Positions 15,447-24,088 of a stretch of 37,281 bases of DNA are shown piece by piece. A program made the position numbers and the translations under genes. The stretch's first letter is position 1, and every line of letters starts with the position of its first letter. A model generated the notes under the pieces. The model saw nothing but the letters and a program-made list of their open reading frames with translations. It did not search any database and was not told where the DNA came from. This DNA comes from DASXTB01 sp036505615. GTDB lineage: Bacteria > Acidobacteriota > UBA6911 > JACQSX01. The DNA lies in the NCBI GenBank assembly GCA_036505615.1, contig DASXTB010000449.1, forward strand, positions 1 through 37,281, in the 5' to 3' direction.

Positions 15447-16639
15447 CACGCAGCCAGCATGCCGTGCGGGTCGAGGACGAATTTCTTAGCTGCACCGCGA
15501 TCGAAATCCTTGTAGCCCTGAGGCGCGTCTTCCAGCCGAATCACCGTGGCATTGACCGCCTTGGCAATCTGCACCTTGTCATGCAGGATGGCCATCATCA
15601 ACTGCCGGTTATAACGCATCACCGGGCATTGGCCAGTAGTGAAAGCGTGAGACTTGGCCCAGCCCAAGCCGATGCGGATGCCTAACTGGCCGATCTTGGC
15701 GTTCTCGTCAATTCCACCGGGATCGCCGGTCACATAGAGGCCCGGGATTCCGACTCGAGCGCCGGCGCGCGCCACACTCATCACGTCGTTCAAGACCGTG
15801 GCCGGAGCTTCTCCTGCACCGGGGCCGTGCCCGCGCGCTTCAAAACCGACACAATCCACCGCGGCATCCACAACCGGTTCACCGACAATCTGTTCAACCT
15901 GGTCGGGGAGAGCGGCGCCTTGCCTGAGATCAATGGTCTCGCATCCAAAACTGCGGGCCTGCTGCAGACGTTCCGGGATCATATCGCCTACGATTACGAC
16001 GGCCGCTCCAAGCAGTTGCGCCGAGGCGGCACAGGCCAGCCCCACCGGACCCCCGCCGGCAATCTAAACAGTCGATCCGGGTCCCACTCCGGCAGTGTAA
16101 GCACCATGAAAGCCAGTCGGAAAAATGTCAGATAACATGGTAAGGTCTCGAATCTTCTCCATCGCTTGATCGCGGTCGGGAAACTTCAGCAGGTTAAAAT
16201 CGGCATAAGGAATCATCACATATTCGGCCTGCCCGCCTCTCCAGCCGCCCATGTCCACGTATCCGTATGCGGCGCCCGGCCGCGCAGGATTGACGCTCAA
16301 ACAGATGCCGGTCTTGCCTTCCTTGCACATGCGACAACGCCCGCAGGCGATATTGAACGGGACGGAACACAAATCGCCCTTCTTGATGAACTCGACGTCG
16401 CGGCCGACTTCAATCACTTCACCTGTAATCTCATGCCCAAGAGTTTGTCCGACAGGCGCCGTAGTGCGACCTCGCACCATGTGCTGGTCACTTCCACAGA
16501 TGTTGGTCGATACCACCTTGAGGATCACGCCGTGTTCGCACTTGCGATTCTGTTCCGGCAAATCCAGTTTTGGGTAGCCGATTTCCTCGACTGCTACTTT
16601 CCCCGGTCCTTTATAAACGACACATCGATTGCCTGCCAT
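15446..16639 (-). pseudogene. fdhA: Glutathione-independent formaldehyde dehydrogenase interrupted by in-frame TAG
   Basis: The frame from ATG 16639 (GGGAGG 7 bases upstream) to TGA 15446 spans 397 codons, the full length of FdhA-type zinc dehydrogenases, which oxidise formaldehyde or alcohols with NAD. Visible: Cys48 (ICGSDQHM), His69-Glu70 (GHE), structural zinc cysteines 99, 102, 105 and 113 (CGRCRMCKEGKTGIC), nucleotide-binding IAGGGPVGLA, C-terminal KKFVLDPHGMLAA. Codon 192 (plus 16064-16066) is TAG in GSTV-stop-IAGGGPVG, where homologues have Tyr, so a TAT/TAC to TAG change is likely. Both halves stay in the same frame. It would make only a 191-residue catalytic-domain fragment without the Rossmann fold. 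Amber readthrough is not supported by anything visible. Confidence 0.85.
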
Positions 16640-16737
16640 ATTGGGCCTCCCTTCCATTAGCGGCGAGTTGTTTTTCTGGAAGATACTCCTTTTGGCGTGG
16701 GAAGACAATCGCCTGCTGGCACATAAAAAAATCAGAA

Positions 16738-16759
16738 CCGCGCCCGTCAGGGCGCGCGG
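16738..16759. repeat. REP-like GC-rich hairpin
   Basis: CCGCGCCC and GGGCGCGCGG pair around a GTCA loop with a 2-base bulge, preceded by TCAGAA. It lies between the end of the CehA-like gene and the start of the formaldehyde dehydrogenase gene on the same strand, so it could act as a terminator for the former, but there is no U-run and it resembles dispersed acidobacterial REP sequences. Confidence 0.5.
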
Positions 16760-16890
16760 AGAATCTAACGAGATTCACCGGAATCTTTTCTAAGCTGCTG
16801 GCCGCTCACAGTATTCTGTAGGCGCCGAGGCGTTAACAAGATTCTGCGCGAGCCATGACGGGCCCGGTTCTGATCTCGTTTGAGAGCTTC

Positions 16891-18605
16891 TCAACGCAGC
16901 AACTTCGTGTATACAGCTCTCGCTTTCTGAAAAAGCGCCAGCATTTCTTCTCTATGACTGGGATCTCGGAACCCGGTTTCTTTTTTGTAGAAATCAATTT
17001 CACGGTCGATCCAGTTGATAAAGAACCGGGCATCTTCGGATGGAATTGGGGCGCTCGACCCGAACTGAATATAAATGGGACTGGTATGCGCAAAGCGTAC
17101 CGTTTGACCAGGCCGCTCGAAACAGCGCGCCGCAAACCACCCGTCTCGCTGATATCTATTTCGAATTCTGTAACTAATCTGGCTGGATTCTTGGCTTCTT
17201 TCGTATTTTCCCCATTTGCGAGCTGCTGTCTTCCTGCCTCCTGCTGTCTGCTTCCTGCTTCCTGCCGTCTGCTTCCTGCCTCCTGCCGCCTTGCTCCTGC
17301 CGTCTGCTTCCTCGCGTCGTCCCGCATCGTCTTAAGGATGCGACCGCGGAAGATGATTTCCATTCGATCCAGTGGGCGAGGCGAAACGGCTTCGGCGCGA
17401 ATTTTGACGCGCTGAGATTTCCCGCCATCAAATTGCAGCACGGAACCGAGTTCCTTCCCGTCGACGGTAAAGAAGAGCATCGGACCATTGGTCGCAAAAC
17501 TGCGGCCCGCCTTCAAGGATTCAAACCACTTTTCATAGCTGAGCGGTCCCGCGACTTTCACATACACCCGATTGTAGCCCAATGGAGAAGCTTTCACGCC
17601 CGAAGCACTCCCCGCGGAGACCGGCAAGCGAAAGCCGCAGTTCAACCAGCGATAATAAACGTCCATGCTCCACAGGGGCATTCCCGCGACGGTGTTGAAT
17701 TCAGGCCGGTATTTGGGAATCATTCCCCACTTGTCGGTTTCCAATTCCACCCCATGGCGGTTGAAGTGATTGTGGACAATTCCCGCAAAGTCTATGTGGC
17801 CCAGCGCCACCAGCGCCGCAGCGTCGCGCCACAAGATCTTCTCGGCGTCCACATAGCCTCCCTGTGCGTGGGCCAAGTGGCAATAAACGTCGCTGGGAGG
17901 ATACAGCCGATATCCGGAAAACGGGATTATTGATCTCAGGCCGAGAAGATCAACGGCACCCGGGCCCTGTTCCAAGCGCTCCACTTCCTTGTCTAAAACG
18001 CTGTAGTAGTGGTTCAGGTCAACTCTTCTGATGGATTCCGAAGTTTGGGGCGGAGCCGAGCGTGGCCGATCTTCCCAGATCCAATCAGTCAGCGTGGGCG
18101 CAATATTTAGGTCTTCGGCTAGAAGCAGCGCCGGCACTTCCTCCAACGGCCGATGATTGTGTAAATCGCCCGAGTACCACCCATGTCTGTTCATAGAAAT
18201 CCAGCGTCTCAGATGAACGGTGACCTTTGTCTTGCGGCCCGATAAAGCATCAATGCGAGTAGAGTCAGGGAGGTACTCGGTTCCTCGCTCGGCGAGCAGG
18301 GTGTGTACTCCTGGCGACAACTCCATCTCGAAACTTCCCGGTCCAATGAAATGGTGCTCCTTCCCCTTGTGGTAGGCCAGCAGTCCCGGCGGTGTTGTCG
18401 TCGATCCGTCACCATCGTCCAAATAGAGTCGCGCCGGCACCAGGCTCGCATCTTGATCGCGTATTTCCACTAGGACCCGGGCAGGCGCTAGGCCATCTCT
18501 GCTCGTTTGTTCTGCTGCGATGCTGTCTGGGGATATACGGGTCTGTTCTCCGAGAAACAGTAAGCAGACTGCAAGGATATGCGGCACCGGTTTCGGAACA
18601 GGCAT
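16891..18605 (-). pseudogene. CehA/McbA-family metallohydrolase, frameshifted, with a repeat insertion
   Basis: The N-terminus is a hydrophobic export signal (MPVPKPVPHILAVCLLFLG). A beta-sandwich domain (residues 40-135) precedes the PHP-like domain with HGWYSGDLHNHR (Asp147, His149, His151 as metal ligands), ALGHIDFAGIVHNHFNRHG and AGSASG. CehA relatives hydrolyse esters or carbamates such as carbaryl. The frame then carries a heptanucleotide-repeat insert (17233-17309) read as RRQEAGS-type repeats. After SETG the annotated frame becomes nonsense and runs to 16833. In another frame the real C-terminus continues as FAARCFERPGQTVRFAHTSP, YIQFGSS, FFINWIDREIDFYKKETGFR, ALFQKARAVYTKLLR, with TGA at 16891. 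One A is missing on the plus strand at about 17139 (Gly-Trp-Phe expected). Either a true pseudogene or a base-call error. Confidence 0.8.
17233..17309. repeat. Heptanucleotide tandem repeat, copy 2 (about eleven units), inside a gene
   Basis: Units of the form CCTGCCT, CCTGCTG, TCTGCTT, CCTGCTT, CCTGCCG follow each other for about eleven heptads. On the coding strand of the CehA-like gene they give Arg-Arg-Gln-Glu-Ala-Gly-Ser style repeats between ILKTMRDDARKQ and ARLVTEFEIDIS, where homologues are expected to have no such segment. A seven-base unit shifts frame unless three units are added; the surrounding frame is nevertheless conserved on both sides of the tract. Confidence 0.8.
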
Positions 18606-18882
18606 AAGGTCGTCGCTTTCTGGGGATTCAGTTCATGGCTGGATGGATCCCCTGTATAAGTATGCGCAGTTTCTTGCCAGTCTCTGATAAAAACCAGAGG
18701 CCGGCACTACTGTGCGGTCTGATTGCTATGCAATCTGGAGGCCCTTTCAGCACATTTGCCGGCCCGTGTGATCCGTATTATCCGTGTCCTAATTCTCGCT
18801 ACCAATTCCTCTGAAAATCTATTTCCTGCCGGCCCGCTTCAGGATTAAGCTGGAACTACGACTTCAGACCCGGGTGGCGGCA

Positions 18883-20553
18883 ATGAATCTAACAAGTGTG
18901 AGAACCGGTTTCCCTCTTCCGGTGGCGTGTCTGCTCTTATTTCTGTGTGCACATGGTCCGATAACCGTCCTGTTGGCGGCTGCAGAATTCCCGCAGGAAC
19001 AGAAGCGGGACGACGCTCCGGACATCGATGCACTGCGCAACCAGGCTATTTCGCTGGAAAACCGGGAACGTTATCTGGAAGCGGTGGCGATTTACCGCGC
19101 TATCCTGCGGATAAAACCCGACGATGTCGCTTCAGTGCGCCGGTGCGGCGAAATCTTTCTGCACCTGGAGAAATGGGAGGAGGCGTCGGAAGCATTCCGT
19201 CAAACCGTCCAGCTTCAACCAAGCGCGGAAAGCTACATAAACCTGGGCACAGCTTATTTCTATCTGAGGCGCTTCGCAGATAGTATCGAAGCATACGGCA
19301 ATGCTTCGCGACTGGATCCGGGAAATGCGCAGGTCCATTTCCACTTGAGCGGCACGTATGCCATGCTAGGGAAATACTCGGAGTCCGCGCAGGAAGCGCG
19401 CCAGGCGGTGCAGCTGAATGCCAAATTTGCCGAAGCTTACAATCGGCTGGGCCTGGCCTATTCGCAGCTGGACCGGCACGCCGAGGCTGCCGAAGCTTAC
19501 TTGGGAGCCGTTAAGATAAAGCCGAAGTACGCGGAGGCTTATAACAACCTCGGCCTGGCGTACGCGCAAATGGGCCGGTACGACGAAGCCATCGCCGCCT
19601 ACAAGGAGGCGATTCGTTTGAGACCCGACCTGGTGGACGCTCATGCCAATCTTAGCGTGGCTTATTTTTCCAGCGGCCATTCAAACGAAGCAGTCGAATC
19701 GAGCAAGGAGGCGATCCGTCTGAAAGGAGAGGACGCCGAATTTTACAGCAATCTCGGCATGGTTTTCGCCAACCTGGGAAATCTCGAACAGGCGGTGGAA
19801 ACCTATCGTGAGGTGGTCCGCCTTCATCCCCAGTCGCCAGAGGGTTTCAACGGGCTGGCTGCCGCATACGCAGGATTGGGACGGTACGCCGAAGCCATTG
19901 AAGCATTCCAGCAGGTGCTGCGGATCAGTCCCGAGAACGCTGAAGCGCATGCCAATCTCGGTGTCCTGTACGCAAAGGGCAATCGCCATAAGGAGGCGAT
20001 CAGTGAATTTCAGCAGGCACTCCGGCTCAAGCCTGGATTGACAAGCGTCTACTCGAAATTGGCCGCTGAATATTCGGCGCTTCATCAATGGAACGACGCC
20101 GCCCGCAATTATGAGCAGCTCATTCGGGTGCAGCCGAATGACTCACGGGGGCATTATCAACTTGCCTTTGTGTTCCAGGAAACGCGGCAGTGGGAAAAGG
20201 CGATTCGCGAGCTCGAGATTGCGTCGAAGCTCAATCCAAAAGACACGCTCGCCCCGGCCGCTCTTGGATATGTATACGCCGTCGCTGGACGCACGCGAGA
20301 GGCCCAACGGATCGTGAACGATCTGAAGCGTCGAGCCGGGAGCGAAGAAGTCTCGCCCCTCCGTTTTGCGGTGGTTTATGCCGGTCTGGGGAAACGGGAT
20401 CAAGTATTGAAAATGATTCAGCAGGCAGTGAAACAGAAAACACCATGCATCAGCTCCATTAAAGTCGATCCACGATTTGACCGATTTCGTTCCGATCCAA
20501 AATTTGCCAATCTGGCGAAATCATTAGATGCTCCGCCCTGCGCGGAATACTGA
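18883..20553 (+). CDS. Secreted/periplasmic tetratricopeptide-repeat protein
   Basis: 556 residues with a signal peptide (FPLPVACLLLFLCAHGPITVLL). From about residue 50 to 480 there are roughly twelve TPR units of 34 residues (e.g. AEAYNNLGLAYAQMGRYDEA, IAAYKEAIRLRPDLVDAHAN), ending with a conserved C-terminal module VSPLRFAVVYAGLGKRDQVL, then SSIKVDPRFDRFRSDPKF. That module is common at the ends of acidobacterial TPR and TPR-kinase proteins. TPR arrays scaffold protein complexes; partners are unknown. ATG 18883 is preferred to the GTG at 18874; neither has a strong Shine-Dalgarno. The SDR gene follows after 30 bases. Confidence 0.85.
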   Translation: MNLTSVRTGFPLPVACLLLFLCAHGPITVLLAAAEFPQEQKRDDAPDIDALRNQAISLENRERYLEAVAIYRAILRIKPDDVASVRRCGEIFLHLEKWEEASEAFRQTVQLQPSAESYINLGTAYFYLRRFADSIEAYGNASRLDPGNAQVHFHLSGTYAMLGKYSESAQEARQAVQLNAKFAEAYNRLGLAYSQLDRHAEAAEAYLGAVKIKPKYAEAYNNLGLAYAQMGRYDEAIAAYKEAIRLRPDLVDAHANLSVAYFSSGHSNEAVESSKEAIRLKGEDAEFYSNLGMVFANLGNLEQAVETYREVVRLHPQSPEGFNGLAAAYAGLGRYAEAIEAFQQVLRISPENAEAHANLGVLYAKGNRHKEAISEFQQALRLKPGLTSVYSKLAAEYSALHQWNDAARNYEQLIRVQPNDSRGHYQLAFVFQETRQWEKAIRELEIASKLNPKDTLAPAALGYVYAVAGRTREAQRIVNDLKRRAGSEEVSPLRFAVVYAGLGKRDQVLKMIQQAVKQKTPCISSIKVDPRFDRFRSDPKFANLAKSLDAPPCAEY

Positions 20554-20583
20554 AGGTTCGCTATTTTAGACCGAGGGCAAAAC

Positions 20584-21345
20584 ATGAATACGCCATTGGC
20601 GGGGAGAGTCGCATTAGTAACCGGAGGGAGCGCGGGAATCGGTAGGGCGTCGGCCGTGGCCTTCGCACGGAAAGGCGCCCAGGTCGTCGTAGGCGCTCGC
20701 AGATCCCGCGAGGGAGAAGAAACGGTTCGCATCATCCGCGAAGCCGGGGGCGAGGCTAGCTTCGCGCAAGTGGATGTTTCCAAGAGCTCTCAGGTACGGA
20801 GTTTAGTGGAAACGACCGTCTCCAGATATGGGCGCCTGGACTTCGCCTTCAATAACGCCGGCATCGAAGGGACCCCCATGGTGCCTACCGCCGATTATTC
20901 AGAAGAGACGTGGGACCACGTGATCGGCACTAACTTGACGGGAGTTTGGCTGTGCATGAAGTATGAGATACCCCAAATATTGAAGCAGAAGGGCGGATCG
21001 ATTGTGAACATGTCGTCTGTGGCCGGTTTGATCGGCGGCCCGATCGGAGCGGGATATCACGCGAGCAAACACGGCGTGATTGGATTGACGAAGACCGCAG
21101 CTATTGAGTACGCCGCGCAAGGGCTTCGCGTCAACGCAGTCTGCCCTGCTGTGATCGTCACGCCAATGGCGGAACGAATTTTCCAGGATCCAGAAATCGA
21201 AAAGCGCGTCACGGCTCTGCATCCGCTCGGTCGTGTGGGACGGCCCGAAGAAGTAGCGAATGCGGTGGTGTGGCTATGTTCGGAGGAAGCCTCTTTCATT
21301 ACCGGCCACGCCCTGCCGATAGACGGGGGACTGGTGGCGCAGTAA
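20584..21345 (+). CDS. Short-chain dehydrogenase/reductase (classical SDR)
   Basis: 253 residues, normal length for the family. The cofactor motif TGGSAGIG (residues 13-20), NNAG (90-93) and the catalytic tetrad Asn117, Ser145, Tyr158 and Lys162 (GTNLTG, MSSVAG, YHASKH) are all present, together with the C-terminal ITGHALPIDGG. It should be an active NAD(P)-dependent oxidoreductase of the FabG/glucose dehydrogenase type. The Arg39-Arg40 after the second strand (VVVGARRSREG) favours NADP. Substrate unknown. A GAGGG lies about 6 bases before ATG. It lies 30 bases after the TPR gene and may be cotranscribed with it. Confidence 0.93.
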   Translation: MNTPLAGRVALVTGGSAGIGRASAVAFARKGAQVVVGARRSREGEETVRIIREAGGEASFAQVDVSKSSQVRSLVETTVSRYGRLDFAFNNAGIEGTPMVPTADYSEETWDHVIGTNLTGVWLCMKYEIPQILKQKGGSIVNMSSVAGLIGGPIGAGYHASKHGVIGLTKTAAIEYAAQGLRVNAVCPAVIVTPMAERIFQDPEIEKRVTALHPLGRVGRPEEVANAVVWLCSEEASFITGHALPIDGGLVAQ

Positions 21346-21534
21346 GACCCGCGGCACAGAATCAATACAGCGAGCTATCCGCTCAGAGCAAATTCAGTAA
21401 CCCGAGCGCAAGGAGGTGTGAAAAGATACTGAGCCGCGTGCGTGAGCAAGCGTGCTAGGCCGGCCTGTTCAATTAAGAGTCAGGCGGCGCTGCCGACGGC
21501 TTGCCTATCCATTCATCTTAGCGCCGAGGTCTTC

Positions 21535-22113
21535 GTGAACGAGGCTGTTCGCACTCCACTTACTGCTTGGGAAAGCTTCTATATCATCGTTGGCTCGGTC
21601 GCCGGGGCACTGACCGGTCTGCAATTTGTAGTCATGGCCCTGATCGCGGAGTCCCGGAGGCGCGCCACGCCCCCGGAGATTGCCGCCTTCGGTACGCCGA
21701 CGGTCACTCATTTCTGCGCCGCTCTGCTCGTGTCGGCTCTCTTGAGCGCCCCATGGGCTTCGCTCTCAAATGTGGGGCTCGCCCTTGGAGCCTGCGGCAT
21801 CGCCGGGGTCGTGTACGCAGTGATCGTCGTCAGGCGTGCCCGGAGGCAACAACGCTATCGACCAGAGTTGGAGGACTGGGTTTGGCACGCCGTCCTTCCA
21901 CTTCTTGCATATGCGATGCTCTTCCTGGCGGCGGTTTTGCTGGCGCGGTATCCCGGACCGGCTCTGTCCCTCGTCGCTACTGTGACCCTTGGGATCGTGT
22001 TCATCGGTATTCATAACGCCTGGGACACGATCACCTATGTCGCAGTCGACCCTCAGCACGGGTCAGAGGAGACGAAGGGAGTGGAACAGCAGCGCCGCAA
22101 GGTAAGGCACTGA
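21535..22113 (+). CDS. Small multi-spanning membrane protein
   Basis: 192 residues from GTG 21535 (GAGG 6 bases upstream): VNEAVRTPLTAWESFYIIVG. There are about five hydrophobic segments: SFYIIVGSVAGALTGLQFVV, HFCAALLVSALLSAP, GLALGACGIAGVVYAVIVV, VLPLLAYAMLFLAAVLL and LSLVATVTLGIVFIGI. A cytoplasmic RRARRQQRYRPE loop lies in the middle. The Trp-Glu start and WDTITYVAVD end recur in hypothetical membrane proteins of soil bacteria. Function unknown. The longer frame from 21442 is rejected because it has no ribosome site. The last codons overlap the thioesterase relic at 22106. Confidence 0.7.
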   Translation: MNEAVRTPLTAWESFYIIVGSVAGALTGLQFVVMALIAESRRRATPPEIAAFGTPTVTHFCAALLVSALLSAPWASLSNVGLALGACGIAGVVYAVIVVRRARRQQRYRPELEDWVWHAVLPLLAYAMLFLAAVLLARYPGPALSLVATVTLGIVFIGIHNAWDTITYVAVDPQHGSEETKGVEQQRRKVRH

Positions 22114-22450
22114 TCTTATCTCGGTCAAATCCGGCGAAGCAGTTGTTGAATTTCAGGCTACCGAAGCGCCCGCCAATCCGGTGGGTACACTTCACGGCGG
22201 CATCCTCTGCGACATTGGCGACGCAGCGATGGGTACTGCCTATTCATCCAATCTTGAGGAAGGTGAATCCTTCACTACGCCTGAACTCAAGATCAACTTC
22301 TTAAAACCAATCTGGATAGCTCGCTTGAGCGCTGTCGGTCGCGTGGTCAATAGAGGCCCACGGGTGCGGGCGGCCACGCAGGGCCGCCCCTACAATCAAA
22401 TTGATTCTTTCACAGTGCTGGAATCGTATGATTTAGGGATAACCTGGTGA
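22106..22450 (+). pseudogene. PaaI-type hotdog thioesterase, truncated at both ends
   Basis: The frame DLISVKSGEAVVEFQATEAP, NPVGTLHGGILCDIGDAAMG, EGESFTTPELKINFLKPIW matches the core of PaaI-like acyl-CoA thioesterases, including HGG...D (TLHGGILCDIGD). The N-terminal 30-40 residues are absent: the frame is closed by TAA at 22103 and no start codon precedes GTG 22181. After GRVVNRG the homology stops at a REP hairpin (22368-22389) and the remaining codons are not thioesterase. Starting translation at GTG 22181 would still lack strand 1 and the last strands. It is best read as a remnant. Confidence 0.75.
22368..22389. repeat. REP-like hairpin within the thioesterase remnant
   Basis: GGGCGGCC (22368-22375) and GGCCGCCC (22382-22389) form a perfect 8-base stem around ACGCAG, followed by CTAC. 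It is the same family as the pair at 221-360. It sits exactly where similarity to thioesterases ends. Confidence 0.7.
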
Positions 22451-22467
22451 CGACATGGGAGCAGAGA

Positions 22468-23433
22468 ATGAGCCGACAAGTTTTGGGAATCCACCACATC
22501 ACCGCCATCGCCGGCGAGCCACAGGCCAACATCGATTTTTATGCCGGAATGCTGGGGCTGCGGCTGGTCAAGCTGACCGTCAACTTCGATGACCCGGGAT
22601 CCTACCATCTCTACTACGGTGACGAATCGGGAAGTCCGGGAACAATCCTCACGTTTTTTCCCTGGCCCGGCGCGTTCCCAGGTCGGGCCGGCACCGGGCA
22701 GGTAACCGTGATTTCTTTCTCGATCCCGCCGGATGCCATGGGATATTGGATGGAGCGGCTCAAGAGCCGGTCCATCGAATTCACCGGGCCCGGCAAGCGC
22801 TTCGACGAGGAACTGCTCGCCTTCCGAGATCCGGACGGATTGCAGCTTGAACTGGTTGCCCACCAGCCTCAGGAAGGGCAGAAGCCCTGGGTTGACGGCC
22901 CGGTGCCTGAGCGGTACGCCCTGGGGGGTTTTTATGCAGCGACTATCGCCGAGGAAGGCTACGAGCGGACTGCCGGATTGATTACAGCAACCCTTGGCTT
23001 TCGCAGTAGTCGTGAATCGGGAAATCGCTTTCGCTACGAAGTTGGAAATGGCGGACCCGGCAGATTCGTGGACCTGCTATGCACGCCGGACGACCGTCGA
23101 GGCGTCGTAGCCGGTGGAACCGTGCATCACATTGCCTGGCGCACACCGAATGACAAAGAGCAACAAGCCTGGCGCGACCAACTGGCCAGGCTTGCCTACA
23201 ATGTAACTCCCATCTTGGATCGCAAGTACTTCCGGTCCATTTATTTCCGCGAGCCTGGAGGCGTACTGTTTGAGATAGCCACTGATCCGCCGGGGTTTAC
23301 CGTCGATGAGCCGCCAAAGGAACTGGGAACGCGCTTGATGCTTCCCGACTGGCTGGAATCTTCCCGAGATGAGATCCTCCGGGCCTTACCGCCGGTGCGC
23401 CTGACAATCCGCCCGGAGATCGCAGACAAATGA
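22468..23433 (+). CDS. mhqO: Ring-cleaving dioxygenase, VOC family (MhqO-like)
   Basis: 321 residues with two vicinal-oxygen-chelate modules. The first starts MSRQVLGIHHITAIAGEPQA; the second carries AGGTVHHIAWRT and SIYFREPGGVLFEIATDPPG, giving the metal-binding His, His and Glu. DPDGLQLEL closes the first half. Bacillus MhqO relatives open hydroquinone-like rings and protect against quinone stress. ATG 22468 fits the motif and has GGGAGCAGAGA upstream; an in-frame GTG at 22447 is less likely. The downstream esterase gene overlaps by four bases (ATGA), the same order as mhqO-mhqD in Bacillus, so the symbol is given by similarity and context. Confidence 0.87.
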   Translation: MSRQVLGIHHITAIAGEPQANIDFYAGMLGLRLVKLTVNFDDPGSYHLYYGDESGSPGTILTFFPWPGAFPGRAGTGQVTVISFSIPPDAMGYWMERLKSRSIEFTGPGKRFDEELLAFRDPDGLQLELVAHQPQEGQKPWVDGPVPERYALGGFYAATIAEEGYERTAGLITATLGFRSSRESGNRFRYEVGNGGPGRFVDLLCTPDDRRGVVAGGTVHHIAWRTPNDKEQQAWRDQLARLAYNVTPILDRKYFRSIYFREPGGVLFEIATDPPGFTVDEPPKELGTRLMLPDWLESSRDEILRALPPVRLTIRPEIADK

Positions 23434-24065
23434 GCGCCGAAGACCTGGGCTTCATCCATCGGTACACTGCAGGCTACGGGCGAGCGTCCCAGTTAACATT
23501 GCTGTTGTTGCATGGCACGGGAGGGGATGAAAACGATTTGCTGGGATTAGGAGAGGCGTTGGCCCCGGGGGCAGCCCTGCTCAGCCCTCGGGGAAAGGTG
23601 CTGGAGAATGGGATGCCAAGATTCTTCCGCCGCTTGAGCGAAGGGGTCTTCGATCTTGAGGACCTGAAGGCTCGTACCTTGGAATTAGCCGAGTTTGTTC
23701 GTAATGCGTCGGTTGCTTATCACCTGCCTTCAGACAAAATCGTTGCCGCCGGTTTTTCGAATGGCGCCAACATTGCAGCCAGCATGCTTCTGTTGCGTCC
23801 TGACGTGCTTGCGGGCGCCGTCCTGTTTCGGCCCATGGTTCCGTTCATTCCCGAACAAGCTCCCGATCTATCCAACAAGAACGTCTTCATCGCTGCCGGC
23901 GAATTCGATCCGATTGTTGGAGTGGAACAGCCGGAACAACTTCGGACAATGCTTGGCCAAGCGGGAGCGCACGCCACCTTACGGTGGTTCCCATCGGGAC
24001 ACGCGATCAGCTCAGAAGAGGTTGTAGAAGCTCGAAGCTGGCTGAGCGGCTTGATACCTGTCTGA
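23430..24065 (+). CDS. mhqD: Alpha/beta hydrolase, phospholipase/carboxylesterase type (MhqD-like)
   Basis: 211 residues. The catalytic triad is visible: Ser110 in GFSNGA, Asp160 in AAGEFDPIV and His191 in PSGHAIS; the oxyanion region is LLLHGTGGDENDL. Size and motifs fit the small carboxylesterase family that includes MhqD. No signal peptide, so cytoplasmic. Its start overlaps the dioxygenase stop (ATGA), which implies translational coupling. The pair probably handles quinones or their ring-cleavage products. It converges on doxX with 23 bases between the stops. Confidence 0.88.
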   Translation: MSAEDLGFIHRYTAGYGRASQLTLLLLHGTGGDENDLLGLGEALAPGAALLSPRGKVLENGMPRFFRRLSEGVFDLEDLKARTLELAEFVRNASVAYHLPSDKIVAAGFSNGANIAASMLLLRPDVLAGAVLFRPMVPFIPEQAPDLSNKNVFIAAGEFDPIVGVEQPEQLRTMLGQAGAHATLRWFPSGHAISSEEVVEARSWLSGLIPV

Positions 24066-24088
24066 TAGCCGTATGGCAACGCGTGACT

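Noticed and set aside
16064..16066. Pyrrolysine or other programmed recoding at the TAG
   Set aside because: The position is Tyr in the family, not a known recoding site, and neighbouring genes are also broken, so a nonsense mutation is the simpler reading.
15398..17309. Heptad tracts as a CRISPR or as origin iterons
   Set aside because: Units are adjacent without spacers, lie inside decayed genes and have no DnaA boxes or replication gene nearby.
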